From positions 3,333,501 through 3,397,500 of the forward strand of contig NZ_JNLE01000003.1 in assembly GCF_000702945.1 (NCBI RefSeq): a stretch of DNA of 64,000 bases, written 5' to 3'. The notes below the pieces were generated by a model, which was not told the DNA's origin, did not search any database, and was given only the letters and a program-made list of their open reading frames with translations. How positions within the stretch are numbered: position 1 is the stretch's first letter; each line of letters starts with the position of its first letter. Below are positions 54,524-64,000 of this stretch, piece after piece. The translations under genes were made by a program, and so were the position numbers. The stretch is from Clostridium sp. KNHs205 (GTDB taxonomy: Bacteria; Bacillota; Clostridia; Lachnospirales; Lachnospiraceae).

Positions 54524-55372
54524 ATGGATAAATATATAGATATTGAGAGAAGTATTATAAAAAGATTCCGCAAGGAAATCTGGAGAAAATTTATTACTGC
54601 GGTAAATGATTATCAGTTGATCAGTGAAGGGGACAAGATTGCAGTATGTATATCCGGCGGTAAGGATTCCATGCTTCTTGCAAAATGTATGCAGGAGCTT
54701 AAGAAACATGGCAAAGTCCACTTTGACCTTGTATTTATGGTAATGGATCCGGGGTACAATCCTTATAATAGACAGATAATACTGGATAATGCGGAATATC
54801 TGAATATCCCGATTACTGTATTTAACAGTAATATCTTTGAGGTTGTTGCTTCAGTTCCGGATTCACCCTGTTATCTGTGTGCTAAAATGAGAAGGGGATA
54901 TCTCTACAAGCATGCGAAGGAATTAGGCTGCAATAAGATAGCCTTAGGACATCATTTTGATGATGTTATCGAAACCGTATTAATGAGCATGCTCTACAGC
55001 GGACAGATGAAAGGTATGATGCCTAAGCTTCATAGCACAAACTATGAAGGAATGGAGTTAATACGTCCTCTATATATGGTGAAAGAAGCCGATATCCTGG
55101 CTTGGAAGAAATACAATAATCTTAATTTCATACAGTGTGCCTGCAGGCTGACAGAAAACTGTATGCTTGGAGACAATGGTATGGGCTCCAAACGCCAGGA
55201 AATGAAAGAACTGGTAAAGAAATTCAGACAGACAAGCAGTGTTATTGATATGAATATATTCAGGAGTATCCATAATGTCAATCTGGACACTATGATCGGT
55301 TATCAGAAGCATCAGGTTCCTCACAGCTTTTTAGATGACTATGACAGAACAGAAATTACAGAAGAGGATTAA
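54524..55372 (+). CDS. PP-loop ATPase, TtcA-like tRNA thiolation protein
   Basis: The 282-residue protein has the ATP pyrophosphatase loop VCISGGKDSMLLA and conserved CxxC in SPCYLCAKMRRG, with further cysteines in QCACRLTENC. GHHFDDVIETVLMSMLYSG is typical of the TtcA family. Such proteins thiolate tRNA bases with sulfur from a desulfurase, which fits the adjacent class I desulfurase. The exact modification (2-thiocytidine or other) is not settled. Confidence 0.88.
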   Translation: MDKYIDIERSIIKRFRKEIWRKFITAVNDYQLISEGDKIAVCISGGKDSMLLAKCMQELKKHGKVHFDLVFMVMDPGYNPYNRQIILDNAEYLNIPITVFNSNIFEVVASVPDSPCYLCAKMRRGYLYKHAKELGCNKIALGHHFDDVIETVLMSMLYSGQMKGMMPKLHSTNYEGMELIRPLYMVKEADILAWKKYNNLNFIQCACRLTENCMLGDNGMGSKRQEMKELVKKFRQTSSVIDMNIFRSIHNVNLDTMIGYQKHQVPHSFLDDYDRTEITEED

Positions 55373-55455
55373 CTAACAGGTTAAGCAGATTACAGAAAGG
55401 ATGCCGTAAAAGTCTTAATCCATTGAAATAATTGTGGTATGAGGCAGGCGTAAAC

Positions 55456-56508
55456 ATGAAGACACAGGATTTCAATTATGATTTACCGGAAGAACTTATT
55501 GCACAGGACCCCCTTGAAGATCGTTCTGGTTCAAGACTGATGGTGCTGAATAAGAATACAGGTGAGATTGAACATAAAATCTTTAAACAGATTACAGATT
55601 ATTTGAGAGAGGGAGACTGCCTGGTAATTAATAATACCAAGGTTATTCCTGCAAGACTGTTGGGTGAGAAAATCCATGAAGGAGAAAGCAGCGAATCCAA
55701 AATACCTGGTGCCAGAATAGAACTCCTCCTGTTAAAACGCAGAGAAAATGATATTTGGGAGACTCTTGTCAAACCCGGTAAAAAAGCAAGGACAGGTACA
55801 AAGATAAGCTTTGGGAACGGTATTTTAACCGGAGAGATTATTGATCAGCTGGAGGACGGCAATCGCTTGGTTCAGTTTCAGTATGATGGAATATTTGAAG
55901 AGATACTGGATAAGCTTGGTGAAATGCCCCTTCCCCCTTATATTACCCATCAATTAGAGGATAAGAACCGTTATCAGACAGTTTATGCCAAAGAAGAAGG
56001 CTCTGCTGCCGCACCAACCGCAGGACTGCACTTTACAAAAGAACTATTAGAGCAGATTGAACAGATGGGTATATCAGTAGCCAATGTTACTCTTCATGTG
56101 GGGCTTGGTACTTTTCGTCCGGTCAAAGTTGATAATGTACTGGAACATCATATGCATTCAGAGTTCTATCAGGTTACAGAGGAAGCAGCAGCAATTATAA
56201 ATGAGACGAAAAAGAAAGGCGGCAGAATTATATGTGTGGGTACAACAAGTTGCCGTACCGTAGAATCTGCATCGGATGAGAATGGTATCCTTCATCCAGG
56301 TAGCGGAGACACAACAATCTTTATTTATCCCGGTTACCGTTTTAAGGTTCTGGATGGTTTGATTACAAACTTTCATCTTCCGGAGTCTACCTTGATGATG
56401 TTAGTTTCTGCATTAGCCGGAAGAGATAATATAATGACAGCTTATGAAAAAGCAGTAAAGGAACGATATCGATTTTTTAGCTTTGGAGATGCTATGTTTA
56501 TAGCTTAG
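55456..56508 (+). CDS. queA: S-adenosylmethionine:tRNA ribosyltransferase-isomerase
   Basis: QueA transfers the ribosyl part of SAM to preQ1-tRNA in queuosine synthesis. The 350-residue product starts [17 protein letters not shown], with family motifs [49 protein letters not shown] and [15 protein letters not shown] ([16 protein letters not shown]). It ends [14 protein letters not shown]. The ATG at 55456 follows GGCAGGC; the longer start at 55432 is unlikely. The 3' end is duplicated downstream. Confidence 0.96.
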   Translation: MKTQDFNYDLPEELIAQDPLEDRSGSRLMVLNKNTGEIEHKIFKQITDYLREGDCLVINNTKVIPARLLGEKIHEGESSESKIPGARIELLLLKRRENDIWETLVKPGKKARTGTKISFGNGILTGEIIDQLEDGNRLVQFQYDGIFEEILDKLGEMPLPPYITHQLEDKNRYQTVYAKEEGSAAAPTAGLHFTKELLEQIEQMGISVANVTLHVGLGTFRPVKVDNVLEHHMHSEFYQVTEEAAAIINETKKKGGRIICVGTTSCRTVESASDENGILHPGSGDTTIFIYPGYRFKVLDGLITNFHLPESTLMMLVSALAGRDNIMTAYEKAVKERYRFFSFGDAMFIA

Positions 56509-56590
56509 CTCTTATTATTTGGAGATGCCAAGTTTATCGCTTAGCTCTGTACTATTTAGATACGCCAAGCTTATTTCTTAGGTGCTACTG
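56482..56590 (+). repeat. Tandemly repeated queA 3' end
   Basis: The last ~36 bp of queA (TTTGGAGATGCTATGTTTAT... including the stop) recur at 56518 and, more diverged, at 56555, spaced by 36 and 37 bp. Read in frame they encode [16 protein letters not shown] and a decayed third copy, each ending near a stop. Confidence 0.8.
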
Positions 56591-56609
56591 TTTTTCATGT
56601 ATAATAAAG

Positions 56610-56651
56610 CTGCCGGATATTCCAACAATATTTAATTGGAATGTCCGGCAG
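56610..56651. terminator. Hairpin between convergent queA and aroA
   Basis: CTGCCGGATATTCCA pairs with TGGAATGTCCGGCAG with one mismatch. The T-run is better on the minus strand, so it is most likely the aroA terminator and may serve queA as well. Confidence 0.75.
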
Positions 56652-56755
56652 TTATAGTATGCTGGTTCTATATTAGATATTTACTTATGTAAATCATACC
56701 TGCAACATTAATCATAGAACCTATGTAAATTAAAAAGAGTATGTTATAGATATTC

Positions 56756-58045
56756 TCATTCTGCTAATTTCTTCAGATCATCATAAAAGCCGGGATATGA
56801 GATATTCACGCAGTCAGCATTCAGAATACTGGTTTCCCCTTCAGCCAATAAGCCTGCAATGGCAAAGGACATGGCAATTCGATGGTCGTCCATACTATCT
56901 ATGGTATTTCCTTTTAAGGGGGTTCCTCCAGTTATTATCATACCATCCTCCGTTGCCTGTACCTTAGCACCTAAGAGAGACAGATTCTTGACCATAACAT
57001 CAATTCGGTTGGATTCTTTTACTTTCAGCTCGGCAGCATCCCGAATTATTGTGGTACCTTCAGCAAAACAAGCCATAACTGCTATAACGGGAATCTCATC
57101 GATCAGAGTTGGAATAATATCTCCGCCAATTTCTGTTGCTTTTAAGTTACTATGGCGTACAAGTATATCGGCAGCAGCTTCTGAATCTGTATTACGGATG
57201 TCAAGAATCTCAAAATCAGCTCCCATAGCTTTCATCACCCGTATAATTCCATCCCTGGTAGGATTAATGCCTATATTCTTAATGAGAATTTCAGAGCCGG
57301 GTACTAAAAGGCCTGCAGCAATAAAATAAGCGGCAGAAGAAATATCTCCAGGTACCTCAATACGGTTTCCTGTAAGCTCTGTACCAGGCTGTAATGTAAC
57401 AGTGGTAGCGTTAGAAATAATAGCTGCACCCATGCTTTTTAACATAATTTCAGTATGATTTCTTGAAACATAGGGTTCAGTTACGGAAGTGGGACCTTCA
57501 GCGTAAAGTCCTGCCAGTAGAATAGAAGATTTCACCTGTGCAGATGCAACCTTCGAAACGTAGCTGATACCTCGCAGTCCACTGCTGACCGGTGTTATTA
57601 ACAGAGGAGCAAGACCGTTTCCGGATAAACTGCTGATATTTGCACCCATTAGAGACAAGGGTTCTATAACTCTGCCCATAGGACGTTTCTGTATAGAGGC
57701 ATCTCCGGTTATGGTTGTTTCAAAAGGCTGGCCGGATAAGATTCCGGACATAAGGCGCATGGTAGTTCCGCTGTTACCAACATCCAGCATACCCTCAGGT
57801 GCCTTTAGCCCTCTTAATCCTTTACCTCGTACAAGAACAGAAGTATTTCCTTTGGTATGTTCAATATGTATACCCATTCTGCGAAAACAGCTTATAGTGG
57901 ACAGACAGTCCGCACCTTCTAAAAAATTCGTCACCTCTGTTGTACCGTTTGCAAGAGCACCGAACATAACGCTGCGGTGAGAGATGGATTTATCGCCGGG
58001 AACCTGTATACTGCCTTTTAAACTTTTAGAACGTGTTATTATCAT
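56756..58045 (-). CDS. aroA: 3-phosphoshikimate 1-carboxyvinyltransferase (EPSP synthase)
   Basis: AroA joins PEP to shikimate-3-phosphate. The 429-residue product has the substrate motif VPGDKSISHRSVMFGALA near the N-terminus, DVGNSGTTMRLMSGIL, and the C-terminal DEIPVIAVMACFAEG and ESNRIDVMVKNL. The ATG at 58045 follows GGAGGTC; the upstream ATG at 58063 has no SD. It is the last gene of an aroF-tyrA-aroA set. The glyphosate-contact region LMSGILSGQP suggests a class II-type enzyme, which is an inference. Confidence 0.96.
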   Translation of the reverse strand: MIITRSKSLKGSIQVPGDKSISHRSVMFGALANGTTEVTNFLEGADCLSTISCFRRMGIHIEHTKGNTSVLVRGKGLRGLKAPEGMLDVGNSGTTMRLMSGILSGQPFETTITGDASIQKRPMGRVIEPLSLMGANISSLSGNGLAPLLITPVSSGLRGISYVSKVASAQVKSSILLAGLYAEGPTSVTEPYVSRNHTEIMLKSMGAAIISNATTVTLQPGTELTGNRIEVPGDISSAAYFIAAGLLVPGSEILIKNIGINPTRDGIIRVMKAMGADFEILDIRNTDSEAAADILVRHSNLKATEIGGDIIPTLIDEIPVIAVMACFAEGTTIIRDAAELKVKESNRIDVMVKNLSLLGAKVQATEDGMIITGGTPLKGNTIDSMDDHRIAMSFAIAGLLAEGETSILNADCVNISYPGFYDDLKKLAE

Positions 58046-58162
58046 ATTGACCTCCGGTTGCAATAATTGTTATGTTTAATATCCTGATTATTAATTATAT
58101 ATAATCTCATCAAAGAAGAAAAGTACTGATTCATATTGTCACGAAAATTACTTTACCGACTT

Positions 58163-59266
58163 TTAACGCTCATACACAATATAGTTATGTCTGCGAAGCA
58201 GTACAGAAGCCACATCGCAGGAATTCTGACTATAGAATTCTATTCGCAGAACACCTTGCTCAAATTCCCGATTATGAATAATCCCGATATTCTTAAGACT
58301 GATCTGATTGGTTGCCAGTAAAGTTGCAATGGTAGCGATAGCACCTGTCTCATCCATAATATCCAGGTACAATTCATAGACTTTGTTAAGCAGTCCATGG
58401 GAAGTGGCCGGAATGGAATCTCTGTAGTCACCGGCTTCCTTAAAGAAATCAAAAATAGCAGCTTCCTTTTGTTCCAGGAGAGCAGTTCTAATATCTTCTA
58501 AATTTGTGATGTAAGATTCCAGAAAATGCAGAATACTGTCTGTGTTCGTGAGACAGATATTCTGCCACATAACGGGAGATGAGGAGGCGATTCTGGTAAT
58601 ATCCTTAAAGCCGCCTGCAGCAAGTAATTTCATTTTATCCTCTTTGTCAGCCGTTTTTACCGTATTGACCAGACCGGAAGCGATAATGTGGGGTACATGA
58701 CTGATTGCAGCTGTTATATCATCGTGTTCATCGGGTTTAAGGAACAACGGAATAGAACCAAGGGATTTTATCAGCTCAAAAAGCTGTGTTTTAATCGATT
58801 CACAAGTATCTGCAGTAGGCGTTAAGATATAATAGGCATTTTCTAATAACAGGCTGCTGGAATTAGCATAGCCGGTTTTCTCAGAGCCTGCCATTGGATG
58901 ACCGCCTATAAACTGATGTCCTATATTAAGTCTTACTGCTTCAGCGCAGATATTTCCTTTTACACTGCCTACATCAGTTATGATACATTCAGGTTTCACA
59001 ATATTTTTGATAGAGGCAAGATAAGCAATATTTGATAATACAGGGGCGCACAAAAAGAGAAGATCACAGTCCTTTAATTCTTCCAAGTCATAGACTACAT
59101 CACTAAGTACACCTTCTGAGAGAGCTGCCGACAGACCGGTATTAAGTTTTTCTTTATTATAATGATAGGCTATTAATTTCTGCTTTGGATTCTGCTCTCT
59201 TAAGGCATGTGCCAGAGAGCCACCTATCAATCCAAAGCCGATAAAGCCAACGATAGAGTCGTTCAT
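58163..59266 (-). CDS. tyrA: Prephenate dehydrogenase
   Basis: TyrA oxidatively decarboxylates prephenate to 4-hydroxyphenylpyruvate for tyrosine. The 367-residue product begins with a Rossmann fold (IVGFIGFGLIGGSLAHALRE) and has the catalytic-region motifs GSVKGNICAEAV and GGHPMAGSEKTGY. The C-terminal ~75 residues (LDIMDETGAIATIATLL ... VLRIEFYS) look like an ACT domain, so feedback control by tyrosine is likely. It lies 14 nt downstream of aroF. Confidence 0.95.
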   Translation of the reverse strand: MNDSIVGFIGFGLIGGSLAHALREQNPKQKLIAYHYNKEKLNTGLSAALSEGVLSDVVYDLEELKDCDLLFLCAPVLSNIAYLASIKNIVKPECIITDVGSVKGNICAEAVRLNIGHQFIGGHPMAGSEKTGYANSSSLLLENAYYILTPTADTCESIKTQLFELIKSLGSIPLFLKPDEHDDITAAISHVPHIIASGLVNTVKTADKEDKMKLLAAGGFKDITRIASSSPVMWQNICLTNTDSILHFLESYITNLEDIRTALLEQKEAAIFDFFKEAGDYRDSIPATSHGLLNKVYELYLDIMDETGAIATIATLLATNQISLKNIGIIHNREFEQGVLRIEFYSQNSCDVASVLLRRHNYIVYER

Positions 59267-59280
59267 AGGATTCTCCGTAT

Positions 59281-60294
59281 TTAGAATTTTTTGCCCATTA
59301 AGGCCGCAAGGGGACGGAGCTCTTCACAAAGTTTATCAAATTGAGGGAATGTGAGAGACTGAGGACCGTCAGATAAAGCGATTGCAGGGTTTGGATGGGT
59401 TTCCACCATAAGACCGTCTGCCCCTACCGCAACAGCACTCATGGAAAGTGGTTTCACATAGCTTCTTACTCCGCAGGCATGACTTGGATCTACGATAATA
59501 GGAAGATGGCTTTTGGCCTTTATAACCGGTACGGCGCTGATATCAAGAGTATTACGGGTAGCAGTTTCAAAAGTTCTGATACCTCTTTCACATAATACCA
59601 CATTTGGATTTCCCTCTGCAATAATATATTCTGCAGCATTAAGCCACTCATCAATGGTAGCAGATAAGCCTCGTTTTAATAATACCGGAAGTCCGGTTTT
59701 ACCTGCTTCCTTCAGCAGATAGAAGTTCTGCATGTTTCTGGCACCGATCTGGAGCATATCTACGTATTTTACAGCAGCTTCAATGGCAGCAAGACTGGTA
59801 ACTTCGCACACAACAGCAAGTCCGGTTTCTTCCCTGGCTTCTTTCATGAACTTAAGACCTTCCTCCTCCAGTCCCTGGAATGCATACGGTGAAGTTCGGG
59901 GTTTGTAAGCGCCGCCCCTAAGAATCTGAGCACCTGCCTTTTTGATTGCGTGAGCAGTTTCAAAGAGCTGTTCCCTGCTCTCTACGGCACAGGGACCGGA
60001 CATTATCACCAGCTCATCGCCACCGATTGTAGCATTACCTACTCTTACGACACTGGGTTCGGGATGGAATTTTTTGTTAGCAAGTTTATAGCTTTCAGTT
60101 ACAGGTACTACACGGTCAACATCCTCAGCAATTTCCAGGTTCTGGTCCTGCAATCTGGATTTGTCTCCTACAACACCTATAATAGTAACTTCATTGCCTG
60201 CTGACAAATGGGGTGTGAGCCCCTTCTCCTCAATTATTCTGATAATATTATCAATGGACTCCTGTTTTGCATTTGGTTTCATAACGATAATCAT
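59281..60294 (-). CDS. aroF: 3-deoxy-7-phosphoheptulonate (DAHP) synthase, AroA-beta type
   Basis: DAHP synthase condenses PEP with erythrose-4-phosphate at the entry to aromatic synthesis. The 337-residue product has an N-terminal ferredoxin-like regulatory domain ([20 protein letters not shown]) and a barrel with [48 protein letters not shown] and IVDPSHACG. The ATG at 60294 follows GGAGGCAG. The fused regulatory domain suggests feedback control by Tyr or Phe. Confidence 0.96.
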   Translation of the reverse strand: MIIVMKPNAKQESIDNIIRIIEEKGLTPHLSAGNEVTIIGVVGDKSRLQDQNLEIAEDVDRVVPVTESYKLANKKFHPEPSVVRVGNATIGGDELVIMSGPCAVESREQLFETAHAIKKAGAQILRGGAYKPRTSPYAFQGLEEEGLKFMKEAREETGLAVVCEVTSLAAIEAAVKYVDMLQIGARNMQNFYLLKEAGKTGLPVLLKRGLSATIDEWLNAAEYIIAEGNPNVVLCERGIRTFETATRNTLDISAVPVIKAKSHLPIIVDPSHACGVRSYVKPLSMSAVAVGADGLMVETHPNPAIALSDGPQSLTFPQFDKLCEELRPLAALMGKKF

Positions 60295-60853
60295 ATACTG
60301 CCTCCGTTTAAATGTTTTATCCTTCTGTTCATCAGCTCTGCGGGCAGGATACTTGCTCTGTGTTAGCAAAGCTTAATTATACTGTCTTGAGCAATGAACA
60401 GTTATAGTTATTCGTTCCTGCCTATTGTACTCCTAACCACCTTCTATGTCAATACTGCAAAACATTAAAGTGTAACAGTTTAAAGCGTAACGGATTAAAG
60501 TGTAAATAAGGTGGAAAAGCAAGGTATATATGTGATTTCTATACATATAGTAGAAGAAGAGCTTGATTTCGTTTACAAATTTGTAGAATAAAAGAAAAAA
60601 TAGCTGTAAAAAGACGTTTTGATATTGAATGTGCTGATAAAAAATATATAACAATTCAATAATAATGTCAATTACATATAAAGTAGTTGTAAAATCAGAC
60701 TAATTTTAGTAAAATATAGCTATAATACAATGTAAGCTGAATGAAGTTTTTTTGCTTGAATAAAAAGTGTTTCAGGTAAATGTTACATATACCTGAAAAG
60801 ACTGAGTTCATCTTATATATATTTATAAAAAAATAGCAATGGAGGAAAAAAGA
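60295..60853. other. Divergent intergenic region upstream of the EF-G-like gene
   Basis: This 559-bp AT-rich region should hold the divergent promoters. A minus-strand TATAAT lies near 60376-60381. On the plus strand a perfect hairpin TTTCAGGTA (60770-60778) / TACCTGAAA (60790-60798) lies in the likely leader of the EF-G-like gene; its role is unknown. No ORF is credible. Confidence 0.4.
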
Positions 60854-62944
60854 ATGAATGTTTACACTTCGGAAAAAATTCGTAACGTTGTTTTGTTAGG
60901 CCATGGTGGCTGCGGTAAGACTACTTTGGCAGAAGCTATGGCTTTTTCAGCAGGAATCACAAAGCGTCAGGGAAAAGTAGAAGAAGGTAATACCATTAGC
61001 GATTATGATAAGGAAGAGATCAAAAGACTTTTTTCTATCAGCACTTCTGTTATCCCCATTGTCTATGAGGATACAAAGATTAATATATTGGATACCCCCG
61101 GTTATTTTGACTTTGCGGGAGAAACAGAAGAAGGACTCCTTGCTGCTGATGCTGCAGTTATTGTGATATCGGCCAAAGCAGGTGTGGAAGTAGGTACCGT
61201 AAAAGCGTGGGAATATTGTGAGAAGTATAACCTTTCCAGGATGTTTTTTGTTACAGATATGGATGATGACAATGCCAGTTACAGACAGGTAGTTGAGGAG
61301 CTTACCAACCGTTACGGCAAAAGGATAGCGCCCTTTCATATACCCATCAGGGAAAATGAAAAATTTGTTGGTTTTGTTAATGTTGTTAAAATGGCAGGAA
61401 GAAGATTCACCTCTATGGGCAAATACGAGGAGTGTGACATCCCCGATTATTCCATAGAGAATTTAAATAAATTCAGAGAAACCTTATTAGATTCTGTTGC
61501 AGAAACCAGTGAAGAGCTGATGGAGAAATATTTTTCCGGAGAAGAATTCACTGCAGAAGAAATATCCTCCGCCTTAAGAGATAATGTAATAGGTGGAAAT
61601 GTGGTTCCAGTGTTAATGGGTTCCGGTATCAATGCCCAGGGACCTGCCATGTTATTACAGGCAATAGAAAAGTATTTCCCGGCACCGGTAAAAAGAGAGT
61701 GTAAAGGAACAGCAGTAAAAACCGGTGCCCCCTTTCAGGCAGATTATAAAGAAGAACTGCCTATGTCAGCCAAGGTATTTAAGACCATTGCCGATCCTTT
61801 TATCGGCAAATTCTCACTGATAAAAATCTGTTCCGGTGTTCTGAAATCGGATTCGTCTATTTTCAATGCAGAAAGAGAAGCAGAGGAGAAAATATCCCGT
61901 CTGTATATCCTGAGAGGAAAAGAGCAAATTGAAGTGAATGAACTTCATGCCGGAGATATCGGTGCTATCGGTAAACTAAGCAATACCGTAACCGGAGATA
62001 CTCTTTCAACCAAAGCTTTCCCTGTATTATTTGATAAACCGGTGATGCCGGTTCCTTATACCTCCCAAAGATTCAAAACGAAAAATAAAGGGGATGACGA
62101 TAAAGTGTCACAAGCCCTTGCAAAACTTATGGATGAAGACCTTACCTTAAAAGTGGTTAATGATAAGGAGAACAGACAGACGCTGCTCTATGGTATCGGG
62201 GATCAGCAGCTTGAGATTGCAGTAACAAAGTTATTTAATAAATACAAAGTTGAAATAGAAATTATGAAACCCAAGGTTCCTTACCGTGAAACTCTGCGTA
62301 AGAAAATCAGAGTACAGGGTAAATATAAGAAACAATCAGGGGGACATGGGCAATACGGAGATGTGCATATTGAATTCGAGCCTTCCGGTAATACAGAAGA
62401 ACCCTATGTATTCGAGGAGAAGATTTTTGGCGGCTCAGTTCCAAGAAATTACTTTCCGGCAGTAGAAAAAGGTATTGCAGAATGCGTTTTAAAAGGTCCT
62501 TTGGCAGGGTATCCGGTAGTAGGGTTAAAGGCTACTTTAGTTGACGGCTCCTATCATCCCGTAGATTCTTCTGAAATGGCTTTTAAAATGGCGACGATTC
62601 AGGCTTTTAAACAGGGTTTTCTCTCGGCTTCACCCATTCTTTTAGAGCCTATTGCAACACTTAAGGTGCTGGTACCTGATAAATATACCGGTGATATTAT
62701 GGGGGACTTGAATAAGCGAAGAGGAAGAGTACTTGGTATGAATCCTGAAGCCTTAGGAAAACAGGAAATAACAGCCGACATTCCTCTGTCAGAGCTTTAT
62801 GGATATTCCACAGACTTAAGATCCATGACCGGTGGTGCAGGTGACTTTTCCTATGAATTCAACCGTTATGAGCAGGCGCCGGGAGATATTCAGCAAAAGG
62901 TAATTGATGAAAATGAGAAAGAATTGATGGCTGCCGGTGAATAG
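60854..62944 (+). CDS. EF-G-like translational GTPase with altered G4 motif
   Basis: The 696-residue protein has the EF-G domain order: G domain, OB domain, domain III, domain IV and a C-terminal domain V. The P-loop is GHGGCGKTT (residues 16-24) and the G3 motif DTPGY (80-84). The G4 motif, normally NKMD in EF-G, is TDMD at 134-137, so guanine recognition may be altered. Domain IV (PVVGLKATLVDGSYHPVDSS) is clear. It is an EF-G paralogue rather than the main EF-G. The ATG at 60854 is chosen because GGAGG overlaps the upstream ATG at 60839. Confidence 0.9.
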   Translation: MNVYTSEKIRNVVLLGHGGCGKTTLAEAMAFSAGITKRQGKVEEGNTISDYDKEEIKRLFSISTSVIPIVYEDTKINILDTPGYFDFAGETEEGLLAADAAVIVISAKAGVEVGTVKAWEYCEKYNLSRMFFVTDMDDDNASYRQVVEELTNRYGKRIAPFHIPIRENEKFVGFVNVVKMAGRRFTSMGKYEECDIPDYSIENLNKFRETLLDSVAETSEELMEKYFSGEEFTAEEISSALRDNVIGGNVVPVLMGSGINAQGPAMLLQAIEKYFPAPVKRECKGTAVKTGAPFQADYKEELPMSAKVFKTIADPFIGKFSLIKICSGVLKSDSSIFNAEREAEEKISRLYILRGKEQIEVNELHAGDIGAIGKLSNTVTGDTLSTKAFPVLFDKPVMPVPYTSQRFKTKNKGDDDKVSQALAKLMDEDLTLKVVNDKENRQTLLYGIGDQQLEIAVTKLFNKYKVEIEIMKPKVPYRETLRKKIRVQGKYKKQSGGHGQYGDVHIEFEPSGNTEEPYVFEEKIFGGSVPRNYFPAVEKGIAECVLKGPLAGYPVVGLKATLVDGSYHPVDSSEMAFKMATIQAFKQGFLSASPILLEPIATLKVLVPDKYTGDIMGDLNKRRGRVLGMNPEALGKQEITADIPLSELYGYSTDLRSMTGGAGDFSYEFNRYEQAPGDIQQKVIDENEKELMAAGE

Positions 62945-62967
62945 AAGCTGATTTTCATATACGCCCT

Positions 62968-63019
62968 AGCTCCGTTACTTTCCGTGAAAGAAACAGGAAA
63001 GTACGGAGCTTTTATTTTG
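62968..63019. terminator. Rho-independent terminator
   Basis: AGCTCCGTTACTTTCC pairs with GGAAAGTACGGAGCT with one mismatch, followed by T-rich sequence. It may also serve the small leftward gene ending at 63025. Confidence 0.85.
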
Positions 63020-63024
63020 TAAAT

Positions 63025-63189
63025 TTAAGTGTCCTCTTCTTTTGATTGACCGGCAATGGGCTGATAGGCAATTAAAACCACGGGACTTTCCGTTTTCCTA
63101 CTAAGCTCGTTTTCTAAGGTTGTAATTGCCTGTACATCTTCACTGGATATGGATGCAATTGAATAATTCTCATAATAGTTCTTATCCAT
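63025..63189 (-). CDS. Small protein, 54 residues
   Basis: The ATG at 63189 follows AAAAGGAGT. The 54-residue product is acidic and soluble, starting MDKNYYENYSIASISSEDVQ and containing ESPVVLIAYQPI, a hydrophobic strand. No family was recognised. It sits between the EF-G-like gene terminator and a radical SAM gene in the opposite direction. Confidence 0.6.
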   Translation of the reverse strand: MDKNYYENYSIASISSEDVQAITTLENELSRKTESPVVLIAYQPIAGQSKEEDT

Positions 63190-63456
63190 AATTATTACTC
63201 CTTTTTTATTTTAGTATTACCAGATGAAGTCTAATTATTGCGTTATTCAGTAATTATATAAATACTTATTCAGAAATAACAAAATACAATGGCAGTCTTT
63301 TTGCTGACAGATTATTGATATTCGGACAAATACTGCGATTTACCGGCGAATTCATAAATAAAGTTGTCGACGAACGCTTAAAAGTGGGGTATACTTAGTA
63401 GGCGTCATATAAAACATGAAAGCTGATGAAATACCCGATAATAAGCGAGGATATAG

Positions 63457-64000
63457 ATGATAAAAGATTTTTTACCTATTTGCAGAGAAGACATGGATAA
63501 AAGAGGCTGGGAACAGTGTGATTTCGTATACATTACAGGGGATGCCTACGTTGACCATCACTCCTTTGGACCGGCTATTATAAGCAGGGTTCTGGAGAGT
63601 AATGGATTTAAGGTAGGCATCATTGCGCAGCCTGACTGGAAAAATGAAAAGAGTATACAGATTCTAGGAGAGCCAAGACTTGGCTTTTTGGTAAGCGGTG
63701 GCAATATGGATACCATGGTTAACCATTACACCGTTGCTAAAAAGAAGAGAAATATGGATTACTATACTCCCGGAGGCGTTATGGGAAAACGCCCCGACAG
63801 AGCTACCATATGCTACAGTAATCTCATACGTAAGGTTTATAAGAATGCGCCTATTATCATAGGCGGAATAGAAGCCAGCTTAAGAAGGCTGGGACATTAT
63901 GATTACTGGAGTGATACAGTAAAACGTTCTATTCTGCTGGATTCCCAGGCGGATTTATTGTCCTACGGTATGGGAGAACGATCCATTGTAGAAATAGCAG
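63457..64000 (+). CDS. YgiQ-family radical SAM protein, 5' part
   Basis: The frame starts at ATG 63457 after GCGAGG and runs off the window; 181 residues are visible. The N-terminus ([20 protein letters not shown]) and the motifs [36 protein letters not shown] and [18 protein letters not shown] are diagnostic for YgiQ-type proteins. The radical SAM CxxxCxxC motif lies farther downstream and is not visible. The function of the family is not settled. Confidence 0.9.
   Translation, partial: MIKDFLPICREDMDKRGWEQCDFVYITGDAYVDHHSFGPAIISRVLESNGFKVGIIAQPDWKNEKSIQILGEPRLGFLVSGGNMDTMVNHYTVAKKKRNMDYYTPGGVMGKRPDRATICYSNLIRKVYKNAPIIIGGIEASLRRLGHYDYWSDTVKRSILLDSQADLLSYGMGERSIVEIA

Noticed and set aside
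54122..54721. 199-codon minus-strand ORF across the palindrome and tandem repeats
   Set aside because: It is a low-complexity translation of the A-rich repeats and overlaps the start of the PP-loop gene on the opposite strand; no SD or family.
56859..57329. 156-codon plus-strand ORF inside aroA
   Set aside because: It is fully antisense to a well-conserved gene and has no recognisable domain.

Overview
The window looks like a chromosomal segment of a low-GC, anaerobic, endospore-forming member of the Clostridia, most like Lachnospiraceae. The pointers are the low GC content and Shine-Dalgarno-rich starts, a SUF (CBDSU) iron-sulfur operon, an [FeFe]-hydrogenase-type protein, an oxygen-sensitive two-subunit L-serine dehydratase, Csp-like subtilases, and a CwlC-like amidase without signal peptide behind a sigma-K-like promoter. 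No rRNA, tRNA or CRISPR array was found. Genus-level placement is inference.

Layout. 1-3.5 kb: 5' part of a CNNM/HlyC-type membrane protein gene (minus) and a DUF4914 P-loop protein behind a strong promoter with a cre-like site. 3.6-5.8 kb: an intact Csp-like subtilase and two very small protein genes. 6-11.1 kb: sufCBDSU. 11.3-15.4 kb: H-cluster-domain protein, pyruvate kinase and a double GNAT protein whose terminator is followed exactly by a complete class C-type group II intron (15390-17280). 17.4-20.4 kb: CwlC-like amidase and a Csp-like subtilase that has lost two catalytic residues. 20.7-25.7 kb: ArsR-type regulator and galK-galE-galT. 26-32.4 kb: GyrI-like protein, then a GH43-like glycosidase running into a Bce-type two-component system and ABC transporter. 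32.9-34.4 kb: sdaAB-sdaAA.

34.4-36.3 kb holds an IS110-family element of the IS1111 subgroup, inserted into an imperfect palindromic repeat of about 213 bp. A second, uninterrupted copy of that repeat lies at 53973-54270 inside an A-rich tandem-repeat tract. 36.6-39.2 kb: a PadR-DUF1700-DUF4097-PspC envelope-stress-like cluster. 39.4-45.1 kb: argS, a chemoreceptor and a DUF815 ATPase. 45.4-48.9 kb: feoA-feoA-feoB, a Cys-rich Feo accessory protein and an atypical Fur-like regulator. 49.3-51.3 kb: a GntR(YtrA)-ABC operon behind a clear operator. 52.8-56.5 kb: cysteine desulfurase, PP-loop tRNA-thiolation-type protein and queA. 56.8-60.3 kb: aroF-tyrA-aroA (minus). 60.9-64 kb: EF-G-like GTPase without the NKxD motif, a 54-residue protein and a truncated YgiQ-type radical SAM gene.

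The most interesting signal is in the non-coding part of the IS110 element. Just beyond the transposase stop, on the transposase strand, the sequence folds into an internal loop of 11 + 11 nt. One side contains 9 nt and the other 6 nt that match the two halves of the very target the element occupies, and both include the shared TCT. This is the layout expected of a bridge RNA (seekRNA), and the occupied and an unoccupied target are both in this window. Other points of interest are the catalytically degenerate Csp-like protease, two palindromic repeats with compensatory stem changes, a shared hairpin/SD leader in front of two unrelated genes, the tandemly duplicated queA 3' end, and the glycosidase gene linked to the Bce module.
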